Assembly (NCBI GenBank): GCA_012295275.1
Contig: CM022670.1
Coordinates: 27,547,381-27,611,380, forward strand
Reading direction: 5' to 3'
DNA length: 64,000 nt
From: Chrysomallon squamiferum
Lineage: Eukaryota; Mollusca; Gastropoda; Neomphalida; Peltospiridae
Shown: positions 37,847 through 52,499 of the stretch, piece after piece
Layout: every line of letters starts with the position of its first letter
Numbering within the stretch: position 1 is the stretch's first letter
Notes under the pieces: generated by a model
What the model was told of the DNA's origin: nothing
The model's database searches: none
Seen by the model: only the letters and a program-made list of their open reading frames with translations
Made by a program: the position numbers and the translations under genes

Positions 37847-39470
37847 AAATTAAAATAAATAATAAAATAAAAATTACATAAAGCCGACAAAAATTTTGGA
37901 ATACACAAAATCATTTATTAAGGATGATATTCAATATTTTTAAGATTTTTTTTTTTTTAACTTGGCTATATTCTGGAAATACTGGAAATCTGATAGAATA
38001 TTTTTTATATATATTAAAATTTAAGTGTTAAAAACAAGTGACTGGGAAATAGCAAATAACAATTTTAATAAAATATATTTTTTTTTTTTATTCTTTTTTA
38101 TAAATCGAAAGATAATCAAAAAGGTAACCAACAGCAAACGTTTTTGAACACACAAAATGATATTTGTAAGATTTCTTTTCTTCAACTCGGTTGTATTGTG
38201 GAAATACTGGTAACCTGATACAAAATGTTTTAAATATATTTAAATTTAAGGTATAAAAACAAGTGATCAGGAAGTAGCCAATTAATATTTTAATGCTAAA
38301 TTATTCTATCTTTCAAAAAAAAAAAAAAAAAAAATGGAAGAATATTTTAAAAATTAATTATAAAATGATAATAAGGAAGAGCAAAATTTTCGGAATACAC
38401 AAAGTGATTTATCAATCATCATATTCAATATTTGTAAGATTTTTTTTTTTTTTTTTTTCTTCGCTATATTGTGGAAATACTGGTAATTTTATAGAATATT
38501 TTTTATATATATTAAAATTTAAGTGATAAAAACAAGTGACTAGGAAAAAGCCAGTAACTATTTTAATAAAACTATTAAATTTATTTTATAGGTTATTAAA
38601 GGTAATCAAAAAATGATGACTTGATACAATATGTTTTAAATATATTTAAATTTAAGGTATAAAAACAAGTGATCAGGAAGTAGCCAATTAATATTTTAAT
38701 GCTAAATTATTCTATCTCAAAAAAAAAATAAAAAAAAAAAAAAAAAAAAAAAAAAAATAAAAAAAAATTAAAAGAAAATTAAAAAATTATTATAAAATGA
38801 TTATTCTATCTATCAAAAATAAATAAATAAATAAACCAATAAATAAATAAATAAATAAAATATATTTAAATTTAAGGTATAAAAACAAGTGATCAGGAAG
38901 TAGCCAATTAATATTTTAATGCTAAATTATTCTATCTTTCAAAAAAAAAAAAGGGAAAAAAAATGGAAGAATATTTTAAAAATTAATTATAAAATGATAA
39001 TAAGCAAGAGCAAAATTTTCGGAATACACAAAGTGATTTATCAATGATCATACTAAATATTTGTAAGATTTTTTTTTTTTTTTCAGTTTGGCTATATTGT
39101 GGAAATACAGGTAATTTGATAGAAGATTTTTATATATATTAAAATTTAAGTGATAAAAACAAGTGACTGGGAAAAAGACAGTAACTATTTTAATAAAACT
39201 TAAATTTATTTTATAGGTTATTAAAGGTAATCAAAAAATGATGAATAACTAACAGCAAAAATTTTTGAACACACAAAATGACATTTATAAGATTTCTTTT
39301 TTAGAATATTAGTTTAAACAAAGATGTGTTAAATAGTATTAACTACAGTTTGCAGCAAATAACAGGCTACAATCCAAGAGGGAACAAGGTTTAACATGAA
39401 TGAATACCTATGCATTAGAAACACACCTAAAACAAGTGATCAGGAAATAGCCAATTACTATTCTAAGTTA
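35480..39470 (+). repeat. Poly-A/poly-T satellite, copy B
   Basis: It has the same subunits as in copy A, with rearranged unit number and an A run of 51 bases at 35,939-35,989. Local deletions and joins of subunits (about 36,050-36,180 and 36,930-37,150) suggest unequal exchange or assembly trouble. Confidence 0.88.
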
Positions 39471-39829
39471 AAATTATTGTATCTATCGAAAGCAAAATGA
39501 AACAAAAAATAAAAACAAAAGAAATAAATAAAATAAAAATTAATTAAAGCTGACAAAATTTTCAGAATACACAAAATCATTTATTAAGGATGATATTCGA
39601 TATTTGTAAGATTTCTTTTCTTCAACTTGGCTGTATTGTGGAAATACTGGTAACTTAAAATTTAAGTGATAAAAAGAAGTGACTGGGAAATGGCCAATAA
39701 TTTTAATGAAACATTTTATGATAAAATGGTAATCAAAAAATGATAAATAACCAACCTGAAAATTTTCTGTATACACCAAATGGTATTGGTAAAAAAAAAT
39801 AAAAATAAAATATTGAACTTAAATAACAA

Positions 39830-40940
39830 TAAAGCAAAAATGAATTAATAACATGATAATAAGCAACAGCAAAATTTTCAGAATACATAATTACTATTTT
39901 AATGTCAAATTATTCTGACTTTCAAAAACAAAACAAACAAAATAAATTTAAAATTAAAATAACAATAAAGCAAAAATGAATTAAAAACATGATAATAAGC
40001 AACTGCAAAATTTTCAGAATACATAATTACTGTTTTAATGTCAAATTATTCTATCTTTCAAAAACAACAAACAAAAAAATAAAATTAAAATAAACGATAA
40101 ATAAAAACGAATTAAAAACATGATAATAAGCAACAGCAAAATTTTCAAAATACATTATTACTATTTTAATGTCAAATTATTCTGACTTTCAAAAACAAAA
40201 CAAACAAAATAAATTTAAAATTAAAATAACAATAAAGCAAAAATGAATTAAAAACATGATAATAAGCAACAGCAAAATTTTCAGAATACATAATTACTGT
40301 TTTAATGTCAAATTATTCTATCTTTCAAAAAAACAAACAAACAAACAAAAAAATTAAATTAAAATAAACGATAAATAAAAATGAATTAAAAACATGATAA
40401 TAAGCAACAGGAAAATTTTCAAAATACATAATTACTATTTTAATGTCAAATTATTCTAACTTTCAAAAACAAAAAAAGTAAAAAATAAATTTAAAATTAA
40501 ATTAACAATAAAGTAAAAATGAATTAAAAACATGATAATAACCAACAGCAAAATTTTCAGAATACATAATTACTATTTTAGTGTCAAATTATTCTAACTC
40601 AAAAAAAAAAAAAAAAAAGAAACAAAAGAAAATTAAAATTAAAATAAACGATAAAATAAAAACGAATTAAAAACACAATAATAAGAAACAGCCAAATTTT
40701 CGGATTATACAAATACTATTTTAATGTCAAATTATTCTGTTTCAAAAAAAAAAAAAAAAAAAAAAATTAAAATTAAAATAAACAACTAAATAAAAATGAA
40801 TTTAAAAAATTATAATAACCAACAGCAAAATTTTCAGAATACACAATTACCATTTTAATGTCAAATTATTCTATCTTTCAAAAACAAAAACAAAATAAAT
40901 TAAATTTTAAATTAAAATAAACAATAAAGTAAAAACCATA
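39830..40940 (+). repeat. Block of ~130-150-bp tandem units, copy B
   Basis: Direct counterpart of 6,040-7,190 with slightly different unit order and shorter A-rich spacers. Confidence 0.85.
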
Positions 40941-41634
40941 TAAAACAGCAACTGGCCAATCAAAGCTAATATCTTTTTGCCAGAAATAAAGCTTGACATT
41001 TTTGGCAAAGGATATCATAAATTATAACTTTGTGTATAGTTATTTAATTACATTACAAATTTTTTATACACTATTTCATCTACATTTAATTGTATGAATT
41101 CAAAAAATACATATTTCCAATTATCTCACCATAAAAACAAAACAAAAATTAAAAAAAAAATTAAATAAAATGTTCAAAAGATAGAAAACAATTTTTTTTA
41201 AATTAGAAAATGATGAATAAGCATGAATTAAAAAAAGGTATATATTTCCAATTATCTGACCAAACTATTTTTTTTATAATTTAAAAATCACGATAATTTT
41301 CCACTTTGAAATATGAATTTCACATTCTGATTTACAGAAATTTTCTAAATCATTCAGAATAAAAAAAGACAGACTGATAGAAAATATTATAATGACATTT
41401 TAAAACATATTGCAAACAGCAGTTTCTGTACTATACTAGCTATGTGATTGCATTAGAATTATTTAGCATTTGACAGAGAAGTTCAACTGTGTAGGAAAAG
41501 GTAATACCACTAACTACAATAATAATAACAATGAAATATAATAATAATAATAATAATAATAACAATAAACAATTTTATGAATAATAAAATTACACATGCA
41601 TGTGTATAAAGTTGCCATGCACTCTTGTTTTAGC

Positions 41635-43830
41635 TATTACCCGTCTTGTTAGTACACTTATCTACTTCTTATATTTTTACAATGTTGTTATACCAGTACT
41701 TTTATTCTTAGAATAAAACCTTTTTTGCTGAATTTAAACAAAATTTTTTTTTAAACAAAAATAACCGAGTTAATGAAAAAAGACTACCTCTTCACTTGTG
41801 TGAATAGATAGATACTGATATAATAGATACTATTGACAGAGACACACATATTAAAATTTAAGTGATAAAGAATATAATGCTTATTATATATATATATTTT
41901 ACAGTTTTCTGAATAAATATTAAAAACTTTTAGAACCATAAGATTTTTTTTCAGTATTTAAAAAAAATAAAATAAAGAAATGAACAATATTAATTTACAA
42001 AAAAAAGAGAAAAAAGGACAAAAAAGCTAAAAGTAAAAAAATTATAAGCAACAAAAAAAAAAACCTTTTCACAGATATGAGTAGTTTTATATATGTTGAT
42101 GTAACAGATGTTGAGAACATAATCAATGGCTTATATGATGCTTATATGATATTTAGCTATTTCCCCGTCTTGTTAGTACTTATCTACTTCTTATATTTTT
42201 ACAATGTTGTTATACCAGTACTTTTATTCTTAGAATAAAACCTTTTTTGCTGAATTTAAACAAAATTTTTTTTAAACAAAAATAACCTGAGTTAATGAAA
42301 AAAGACTACCTCTTCACTTGTGTGAATAGATAGATACTGATATAATAGATACTGTATACAGACACACATATTAAAATTTAAGTGATAAAGAATATAATGC
42401 TTATTATATATATATATTTTACAGTTTTCTGAATAAATATTAAAAACTTTTAGAACCATAAGATTTTTTTTCAGTATTTAAAAAAAATAAAATAAAGAAA
42501 TGAACAATATTAATTTACAAAAAAAAAAAAAAAAAGGACAAAAAAGCTAAAAGTAAAAAAATTATAAGCAACAAAAAAAAAAACCTTTTCACAGATATGA
42601 GTAGTTTTATATATGTTGATGTAACAGATGTTGAGAACATAATCAATGGCTTATATGATGCTTATATGATATTTAGCTATTTCCCCGTCTTGTTAGTACT
42701 TATCTACTTCTTATATTTTTACAATGTTGTTATACCAGTACTTTTATTCTTAGAATAAAACCTTTTTTGCTGAATTTAAACAAAATTTAAAAAAAAAAAA
42801 ATAACCTGAGTTAATGAAAAAAGACTACCTCTTCACTTGTGTGAATAGATAGATACTGATATAATAGATACTGTATACAGACACACATATTAAAATTTAA
42901 GTGATAAAGAATATAATGCTTATTATATATATATATTTTACAGTTTTCTGAATAAATATTAACAACTTTTAGAACCATAAATTTTTTTTTCAGTATTTAA
43001 AAAAAATAAAATAAAGAAATGAACAATATTAATTTACAAAAAAAAAAAAGGAAAAAAGGACAAAAAAGCTAAAAGAAAAAAAATTATAAGCAACAAAAAA
43101 AAAAACCTTTTCACAGATATGAGTAGTTTTATATATGTTGATGTAACAGATGTTGAGAACATAATCAATGGCTTATATGATGCTTATATGATATTTAGCT
43201 ATTTCCCCGTCTTGTTAGTACTTATCTACTTCTTATATTTTTACAATGTTGTTATACCAGTACTTTTATTCTTAGAATAAAACCTTTTTTGCTGAATTTA
43301 AACAAAATTTTTTTTAAACAAAAATAACCTGAGTTAATGAAAAAAGACTACCTCTTCACTTGTGTGAATAGATAGATACTGATATAATAGATACTATTGA
43401 CAGAGACACACATATTAAAATTTAAGTGATAAAGAATATAATGCTTATTATATATATATATTTTACAGTTTTCTGAATAAATATTAAAAACTTTTAGAAT
43501 CATAAAAGATTTTTTTTTTCAGTATTTACAAAAAATAAAATAAAGAAATTAACAATATTAATTTACAAAAAAAAAAAAAAAAAAACGGGACAAAAAAAGC
43601 TAAAAGTAAAAAAATTATAAGCAACAAAAAAAAAACTACCTTTTCACAGATATGAGTAGTTTTATATATGTTGAGAACATAATCAATGGCTTATATGATG
43701 CTTATATGATATTTAACCATTTCCTGTCTCGTTAGTACATTCTACTACTTCTTTTATTTTTATAATTTTGTTATGCCATTACTTTTATTCTTAGAATTAA
43801 ACCTTTTTACTGAATTTAAACAAATTATCT
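41635..43830 (+). repeat. ~525-bp tandem array, copy B, about four units
   Basis: Same unit as 7,902-10,620, one unit fewer. The internal units are almost identical to one another, which points to recent homogenisation. Confidence 0.9.
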
Positions 43831-44692
43831 TTTTTAAACAAATATAACCGAGATAATGATAACCTATGTCTTGCATATGTAAAATACGAAACTCTAAAAT
43901 ATTACAATATGAGTAAAATAATACACTGGTTTAGAAAGTGTAGTTTTTGCATAGTTTTTCTAGCTTTATGAAAACTTTGACCATTCTTTATATCAATTTT
44001 CCTATTCTACTTCATCTCATAAAAACAAGAATAGCATCTTTAGGTTGTAATTAAATAACATCATAGACATACAACCATTCGGTTAAATATATAGAAATAA
44101 ATAAAAAGTTAATAATCTACAAAATCAGTACATATCTGTTCTGCACATTTTGTCTTTAGGTTAATATTAAACAACATCATTTACTTTCAACTATACATTT
44201 AAATATATGGAAATAAACAGAGTTAATAATTTAGAAGAGTGAAACTTTACATTCGACTGTGTCATTTTATCACTGAAAATGGAAAGTCTTAGTAGTGTGG
44301 AGAGGTGTTGACCTGAAATGAGAGACATCAATTATAAATTCTCTTCCAAACAATAATAATTATATATGTTTAAAAATGTACGTGCTATAAGAAATTATTA
44401 CTTTAATATTTTAAAATTAATCTGAAAAGTTTCTGAGTAACTGTTTCTGATGTGATTGAACAATTTAAGTAATAAAAGTTATAACAATACAAATTTACCC
44501 TAGACTGTTATTAATGATAAAAATTACATGTAACCAGTTTCTTCATATTTATTGTAAAATTTAGTCACAACCTCTTCAAATAAATGTTTGTTGACAAATT
44601 TTTCTTTATTAAATATACCAAATTACTCTTTTATTTTCAACCTTTTTTGAGGAGAAAACCAATTTTAAGAAGAAAAAAAAGGTTATGGTAAA

Positions 44693-44725
<33 letters not shown>

Positions 44726-44952
44726 TAAAATTTTAATCAGTACTATAAACTACTTTTAGAAAAATAAAAATGTTAAAAGTGTAAGGAAACAGATGAATGA
44801 TGAAACAAAATCTTTAAATCCTGCACATCCCCAAAATAAAACAAAACAAACCACATCACAAAAATAAATAACAGCTATAAAATTATGTGAACTTCTTTGA
44901 GAACCATTGTATTTGATTTCTGTGCAAATCACAAGAAAGGAGACAATATTTA

Positions 44953-47900
44953 ACATACTTCATTGCAGGATCGTAAGAAATATTTGTGCAGATTGTCGTT
45001 TGGTGGTTTGCGAATTTTCATTAAGAGCTTCCTTTTGTAATTCTCTGACGGAACATCTAGGGTGTCTCTACTCATATCAAGGCTACGTCTGGAAGATAAT
45101 TAAACATGGTATGAAAATATTATTATTATTGCTGGCTGAAGTTTGAATTAGTACTGGTTATCAATAAATGTGGGGAAACAAAAGCAAAAGAAAAAACAAA
45201 ACAGTGCAGATATACTCGTATTACTTCAAAAAATAAAGTTGACTACAGTTAAGAATCTTTAATACCATGCAAATGAAGAAAAATATACTAACACTGTCAA
45301 TTAATACTCGAATCACTTTTTGTTAAAATGTTATATTATCACAGTTTAATATGTACAGTCAACACAAAAAGCAGACATTAAGACAGTAGCAACAATAATA
45401 ACAGAAAATATAACCGACAAGAAAACCACGCAATTAATGACTTAATACAGATCATTAAGTACCAAATGAAAACTTCCAATTTTAATGGTAGTGGGCTGCA
45501 CATCTGATTTTGATCTTTAGTACTGCCTGCAATTGTCATTTTCTATCACAGTTATAATAAAACATTTTTAAAAAGGCATCTTAGATCTGTTATCAATTTA
45601 GGTCACTAGAAAGGTCGAACTATAATATAAACATTTAAAGCTATTTTCACCTAAGAGCTAGAAGATAAATGTCACTTTCATTTGATATTATTAAAAAATT
45701 ATGTATCGGCATCACACAAAATTTCTTACCTGGGTATTGTAGAGTAATGAGAATTGAAAAGCCGGGTATTTTGTTTTGATTGTGAGTTTCCGATTTTACT
45801 TCCATGAGAATCACTTTTTTTCGATCTTTTCGCTTGTATTATGTCACTATCACTGAAACCAAAATTAGAAAACAATAAAGACATTCATAACAAGATGATT
45901 ACAAATGACACACATATAATAAACACATTATTAAAATACTGTTAACATTAGTTTTCTTAAACATTTTCTGAAAAATTAGATTGAGAAGATATGTTTCTGA
46001 GAGATTTTTACCAAACACTATTATTTTGCAGGGTTAGCATGGAGATATAAAAAAAAAAAGGAATACAATCTGTCATTCCTTTAATATTTAGCTATTTAAA
46101 TACATATGGTCACTGACACTAGCAAACTTGTTATCTAAAATATCTAAATTATATGTATTTCATAAAATCTTCTACCATTTTTCAAAGCAATACTTGAGGT
46201 GCAACATATACATGAGTATAGATATAGTCAAGATATAGGTAAAGTTTTCGTCTATCATGTAAACTGAACATAGATTCTTTTGTTATTACAAAGGTGTGAA
46301 AGTTTCGCACTTATTCAGGTCGCAGCGCCGCCGTTTTTTCTTGTTCAGTTTGTCACCTTGGGTTTCTTTCCTGTCGTTGACTGCAGATGGCTCGCAATAT
46401 ATCTAAAAATCAATCAAAAATAAATACAAATATTTTGTAATCTAATAATCTTTCTTTCATTTCTAACAATAATCAGTCACATAAATCTCTCTCTAAGGAC
46501 CAATGTCTCATTTTTTATACAACTTTTCCAAGTATTATTATTAATAATTATTATTTATAAATGAATGTTTTTCCTTTTATGTGAGAAATAGTTAAGAAAA
46601 TTTAAACTGCTTCAAGGAATGTTATCAAAGTGAAATGTTCTACATTACATTATACATATCACTATATGTAAACATCATCGCAATAATAAATAAATCCGAG
46701 ATAAAAATGGTCTTTTCAGCACAATTATCTTGATGTTTTTTTCATGTTATAATACTTACATGTTTTTCTTCATAACGAATACTATTCGCGCTTTTGTTGC
46801 CTGGAGAAATCATTTCTTGAACCCACAAGACCAATTTTGAAAGCCAAGGTCTGTTGTTCTTCTTAATTAGCTCCTCTCTGTATAAATCTCCCTCGTGCCA
46901 AAGCCAGTCTTGCTTCCTGAAACAACAGTTGTATACATCTAACACTTTGTACACAAATACTTTTATTTCATTTTTTTTTTTTCTTTTCTTTTTTATAATA
47001 AAACTTTTTATTTCACAGAAATATTTTGGTGAAAAAAGTTTCATTTCAAACTGCTTGAATATTCAGTTAAGTAACTGCCATATTTTATGTCACTGTGATA
47101 TCTGACATACACATTTTATGTATATGTGTGTATCTATGTACATATACATAAGGTAGACTTACTGTTCAAGAAAGGTCTGCTGTCTCCCAATCACTGATCC
47201 TGGTCTTGAAATCCTCGCCCATGCTATTGCTTCAGCGGCAGTGAATTTATGGTGTTTCATCATGTAGCAGCATATTAGGGTGCCAGTCCGCCCCAGTCCC
47301 GCTGAAAATGAATTTAAATATTTACTTAGTAAACAAATATCAGCATTTAAGTTTTAAACTTTCCTCAACCAGTCTGAGAAAATATCAAAGCTATACCTTT
47401 GCAGTGCACTGCAATCGCGGGACCGGGGCATTCTGATATGTGCAGAAACCTCTGGATGATTTCATCGCTCGGCACGCTGCCGTCTTCAAAGAATAGGTCG
47501 TAAAATTCAAATCCAGCACTTTTAAAGATGCTGGCATCATACATCTTCCGATTTAGTCGAATGATTTTAGATACGTTATGATTTTGTAAAATGGGCACAT
47601 AGTCTCCAGGTGAAAATGACAATGTTCCTGAAAAGATGATAAAATGATTATTCATACACTCTACTTACAGTAATCACATATAGCAAATATTGAAGCAAAA
47701 AAAAAAAGTCATTTTAAAGATTTTATTCAATTTAAATTAATAGCTCAAAATGTTTCTTAATTTCCCATTGTATCACTATTCATGAGTTATTTCCCTTCAA
47801 TGAAAGCAGACTAATTTAAGAATTCCGTGACATTTTAGAGTACAGTTTGCATTTCAAAACCAATTAAACTAACCAATTTTTTCAAAGTGTTCATAACAAA

Positions 47901-48615
47901 GTTTATTTTTTATTTTTTGTTTTTCTGTATGTGGGTTATTCAGTTAAATGACTCACTAAGTCATCCACTTATGACTGACTGTAACAATTTTCCTAAGTAT
48001 CGTTCTATCAACTTTTCTCTGGAATGCATCTTTCAGAACAATTTTTAAAATGTTATAGTGAACTGAGAAAGAACATTTTGAATATTTTAATTTGTGATGA
48101 TTGTAAATATAAAAATATGATGTTTTAGCGATCACTCAGAATCTACAAAAAAATAGAATAAATGAAGTATTTCAGTGCACTATTAAATTAATAAACATTC
48201 TTATAACCTGACACATGCTGTTATATTTCAATATGAACAAACAACAGCTTGTAAGTAAATGAATAAAACAAACAAACAAAAAACCAACAAAATGGAAGTG
48301 CATTTATAAACTTGAAGAAAGAAGAAAAAACTTGGATGTGAAAATAAGACAAGAAGAAAGTGTTCTTAGCAGCTACAAGCAAGTGTTAAAACAAAAATTA
48401 GTTTGTTTTTTTTTCTCTCTTTCAAGATGCATCAATCATGGATACAGAACACTGTTAATAAATATGGAAAGGCATGCCACACAAAGTGAGTAAGCTTGCT
48501 TTGAAGTGAAAGATTTCTCAGTCATACCATACTGTAGGTTGCTCTTTGGACGTGGTCCACTGTAAGGTAGAAATTTGTTGGGTACAATCCAGTTGTGATC
48601 TTCATTTTCTACTCA
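44953..48615 (-). CDS. CDC14: CDC14-type phosphatase, copy 2, 5'-truncated, catalytic loop intact
   Basis: Exons, high to low: 48615-48528 (8b-like, first codon TGA), 47627-47397, 47301-47163, 46916-46760, 46402-46311, 45852-45730, 45088-44959. From exon 9 on, the frame is open throughout: IAVHCK joins [17 protein letters not shown], so catalytic Cys and Arg are both present. It then continues through [41 protein letters not shown] and a C-terminal exon ending FLRSCNE, with a stop (TAA) two codons past the possible donor. The exons for the N-terminal A domain are absent. The recognisable duplication ends at 48,776, just before the N gap at 48,801. Compared with copy 1 the exons differ by 5-14%. 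This may be a paralogue cut by the gap or a divergent haplotype. Confidence 0.82.
47163..47301 (-). CDS. CDC14: CDC14 copy 2, exon 10, intact AGLGRTG loop
   Basis: The exon is 139 bases. With the G left over from exon 9 it opens A-G-L-G-R-T-G, completing the CX5R motif, and ends GAA CA in phase 2, matching the next exon. About 18 of 139 bases differ from copy 1 beside the indel, against roughly 6% in the adjoining intron. Confidence 0.88.
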
Positions 48616-48800
48616 CTGCAGGGCCAAACAGAATACATGAAAAATTAGTGACAATGGTAAGAAATATCTTTGGTCTCCCAAGTTAAATTGCATTCTCTGT
48701 CTTAGAAGCGTTCATGTTAAGTGTCATCTCAATGGCAGTCTGGAGTGATTCAATAGAAACTTGTTACTGTTATTTAGCAATACGTAACTGACTGAAGTAC

Positions 48801-49000
48801 NNNNNNNNNNNNNNNNNNNNNNNNNNNNNNNNNNNNNNNNNNNNNNNNNNNNNNNNNNNNNNNNNNNNNNNNNNNNNNNNNNNNNNNNNNNNNNNNNNNN
48901 NNNNNNNNNNNNNNNNNNNNNNNNNNNNNNNNNNNNNNNNNNNNNNNNNNNNNNNNNNNNNNNNNNNNNNNNNNNNNNNNNNNNNNNNNNNNNNNNNNNN
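48801..49000. other. Assembly gap, exactly 200 N
   Basis: The round length marks a scaffolding gap of unknown true size. It joins a contig ending in CDC14 copy 2 to one starting inside a satellite of the inverted copy. Order and orientation across it are not proven by this sequence. Confidence 0.98.
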
Positions 49001-50099
49001 TGTTCATTTTCTTTTATTTTATTTTTTTTAAATACTGAAAAAAAATCTTATGGTTCTAAAAGTTTTTAATATTTATTCAGAAAACTGTAAAATATATATA
49101 TATAATAAGCATTATATTCTTTATCACTTAAATTTTAATATGTGTGTCTCTGTCAATAGTATCTATTATATCAGTATCTATCTATTCACACAAGTGAAGA
49201 GGTAGTCTTTTTTCATTAACTCAGTTATTTTTGTTTAAAACAAAAATTGCTTAAATTCAGCAAAAAAGGTTTTATTCTAAGAATAAAAGTACTCATATAA
49301 CAACATAGTACACTTATCTACTTCTTATATTTTTACAAACAAGGTGGGGAAATAGCTAAATATCATAGAAGCATCATATAAGCCATTGATTATGTTCTCA
49401 ACATCAACATATATAAAACTACTCATATCTGTGAAAAGGTAGTTATTTTTTTGTTACTTATAATTTTTTTACTTTTAGCTTTTTTTGTCCTTTTTTCTTC
49501 TTTTTTTTTGTAAATTAATATTGTTCATTTCTTTATTTTATTTCTTGTAAATACTGAAAAAAAAATCTTTTATGATTCTAAAAGTTTTTAATATTTATTC
49601 AGAAAACTGTAAAATATATATATATATATAATAAGCATTATATTCTTTATCACTTAAATTTTAATATGTGTGTCTCTGTCAATAGTATCTATTATATCAG
49701 TATCTATCTATTCACACAAGTGAAGAGGTAGTCTTTTTTCATTAACTCAGTTATTTTTGTTTAAAAAAAAAATTGCTTAAATTCAGCAAAAAAGGTTTTA
49801 TTCTAAGAATAAAAGTACTCATATAACAACATTGTAAAAATATAAGAAGTAGATAAGTGTACTAACAAGACGGGGAAATAGCTAAATATCATATAAGCAT
49901 CATATAAGCCATTGATTATGTTCTCAACATCAACATATATAAAACTACTCATATCTGTGAAAAGGTAGTTTTTTTTTTGTCCTTTTTTCTTTTTTTTTTG
50001 TAAATTAATATTGTTCATTTCTTTATTTTATTTTTTGTAAATACTGAAAAAAAATCTTTTATGATTCTAAAAGTTTTTAATATTTATTCAGAAAACTGT

Positions 50100-50140
<41 letters not shown>

Positions 50141-50395
50141 AGCATTATATTCTTTATCACTTAAATTTTAATATGTGTGTCTCTGTCAATAGTATCTATT
50201 ATATCAGTATCTATCTATTCACACAAGTGAAGAGGTAGTCTTTTTTCATTAACTCGGTTATTTTTGTTTAAAAAAAAATTTGTTTAAATTCAGCAAAAAA
50301 GGTTTTATTCTAAGAATAAAAGTACTGGTATAACAACATTGTAAAAATATAAGAAGTAGATAAGTGTACTAACAAGACGGGTAATAGCTAAAACA
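49001..50395 (-). repeat. ~525-bp tandem array, copy C, about 2.7 units, cut by gap
   Basis: Inverted units start directly at the edge of the N gap, so the array has been truncated or collapsed by the assembly. Confidence 0.9.
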
Positions 50396-50455
50396 AGAGT
50401 GCATGGCAACTTTATACACATGCATGTGTAATTTTATTATTCATAAAATTGTTTA

Positions 50456-50491
<36 letters not shown>

Positions 50492-51099
50492 TTCATTGTT
50501 ATTATTATTGTAATTAGTGGCATTACCTTTTCCTACACAGTTGAACTTCTCTGTCAAATGCTAAATAATTCTAATGCAATCACATAGCCAGTATAGTACA
50601 GAAACTGCTGTTTGCAATATGTTTTAAAATGTCATTATAATATTTTCTATCAGTCTGTCTTTTTTTATTCTGAATGATTTAGAAAATTTCTGTAAATCAG
50701 AATATGAAATTCAATTTTCAAAGTGGAAAATTATCGTGATTTTTAAATTATAAAAAAAATAGTTTGGTCAGATAATTGGAAATATATACCTTTTTTTAAT
50801 TCATGCTTATTCATCATTTTCTAATTTAAAAAAATTGTTTTCTATCTTTTGAACATTTTATTTAATTTTTTTTTAATTTTTGTTTTGTTTTTATGGTGAG
50901 ATAATTGGAAATATGTATTTTTTGAATTCATACAATTAAATGTAGATGAAATAGTGTATAAAAAATTTGTAATGTAATTAAATAACTATACACAAAGTTA
51001 TAATTTATGATATCCTTTGCCAAAAATGTCAAGCTTTATTTCTGGCAAAAAGATATTAGCTTTGATTGGCCAGTTGCTGTTTTATATGGTTTTTACTTT

Positions 51100-52230
51100 A
51101 TTGTTTATTTTAATTTAAAATTTAATTTTTTTGTTTTTGTTTTTGAAAGATAGAATAATTTGACATTAAAATGGTAATTGTGTATTCTGAAAATTTTGCT
51201 GTTGGTTATTATAATTTTTTAAATTCATTTTTATTTAGTTGTTTATTTTAATTTTAATTTTTTTTTTTTTTTTTTTTTTTGAAACAGAATAATTTGACAT
51301 TAAAATAGTATTTGTATAATCCGAAAATTTGGCTGTTTCTTATTATTGTGTTTTTAATTCGTTTTTATTTTATCGTTTATTTTAATTTTAATTTTCTTTT
51401 GTTTCTTTTTTTTTTTTGAAAGTTAGAATAATTTGACACTAAAATAGTAATTATGTATTCTGAAAATTTTGCTGTTGCTTATTATCATGTTTTTAATTCA
51501 TTTTTATTTATCGTTTATTTTAATTTTATTTTTTTGTTTGATTGTTTTTTTTTTTGAAAGATAGAATAATTTGACATTAAAACAGTAATTATGTATTCTG
51601 AAAATTTTGCTGTTGCTTATTATCATGTTTTTAATTCATTTTTGCTTTATTGTTATTTTAATTTTAAATTTATTTTGTTTGTTTTGTTTTTGAAAGTCAG
51701 AATAATTTGACATTAAAATAGTAATTATGTATTTTGAAAATTTTGCTGTTGCTTATTATCATGTTTTTAATTCGTTTTTATTTATCGTTTATTTTAATTT
51801 TATTTTTTTGTTTGTTTGTTGTTTTTTTTTTGAAAGATAGAATAATTTGACATTAAAACAGTAATTATGTATTCTGAAAATTTTGCTGTTGCTTATTATC
51901 ATGTTTTTAATTCATTTTTGCTTTATTGTTATTTTAATTTTAAATTTATTTTGTTTGTTTTGTTTTTGAAAGTCAGAATAATTTGACATTAAAATAGTAA
52001 TTATGTATTTTGAAAATTTTGCTGTTGCTTATTATCATGTTTTTAATTCGTTTTTATTTATCGTTTATTTTAATTTTATTTTTTTGTTTGTTTTTTTTGA
52101 AAGATAGAATAATTTGACATTAAAACAGTAATTATGTATTCTGAAAATTTTGCTGTTGCTTATTATCATGTTATTAATTCATTTTTGCTTTATTGTTATT
52201 TAAGTTCAATATTTTATTTTTATTTTTTTT
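51100..52230 (-). repeat. Block of ~130-150-bp tandem units, copy C
   Basis: Reverse complement of the same block, with regular units containing ttttgctgttgcttattatc. Confidence 0.85.
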
Positions 52231-52499
52231 TACCAATACCATTTGGTGTATACAGAAAATTTTCAGGTTGGTTATTTATCATTTTTTGATTACCATTTTA
52301 TCATAAAATGTTTCATTAAAATTATTGGCCATTTCCCAGTCACTTCTTTTTATCACTTAAATTTTAAGTTACCAGTATTTCCACAATACAGCCAAGTTGA
52401 AGAAAAGAAATCTTACAAATATCGAATATCATCCTTAATAAATGATTTTGTGTATTCTGAAAATTTTGTCAGCTTTAATTAATTTTTATTTTATTTATT

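Larger units (their letters stand above)
31656..43500 (+). repeat. Left arm of large inverted duplication
   Basis: The outer end is precise: tgttttacgcaaaag at 31,656 matches its reverse complement ending at 60,035, and similarity stops abruptly on both sides. The inner end falls inside the 525-bp tandem array, so it cannot be placed to the base. The arm includes 2.6 kb not found in copy A within this window. Confidence 0.9.
34269..44406 (+). repeat. Segmental duplication copy B, satellite part
   Basis: Direct copy of 1-11,193. It contains the same order of unique flank, poly-A/poly-T satellite, block of short units and 525-bp array, with different unit numbers. Confidence 0.93.
44407..48776 (+). 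repeat. Segmental duplication copy B, CDC14 part
   Basis: Direct copy of 11,902-16,323. Similarity breaks at 48,776, 24 bases before the N gap, so copy B either truly ends here or was cut by contig trimming. Confidence 0.9.
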
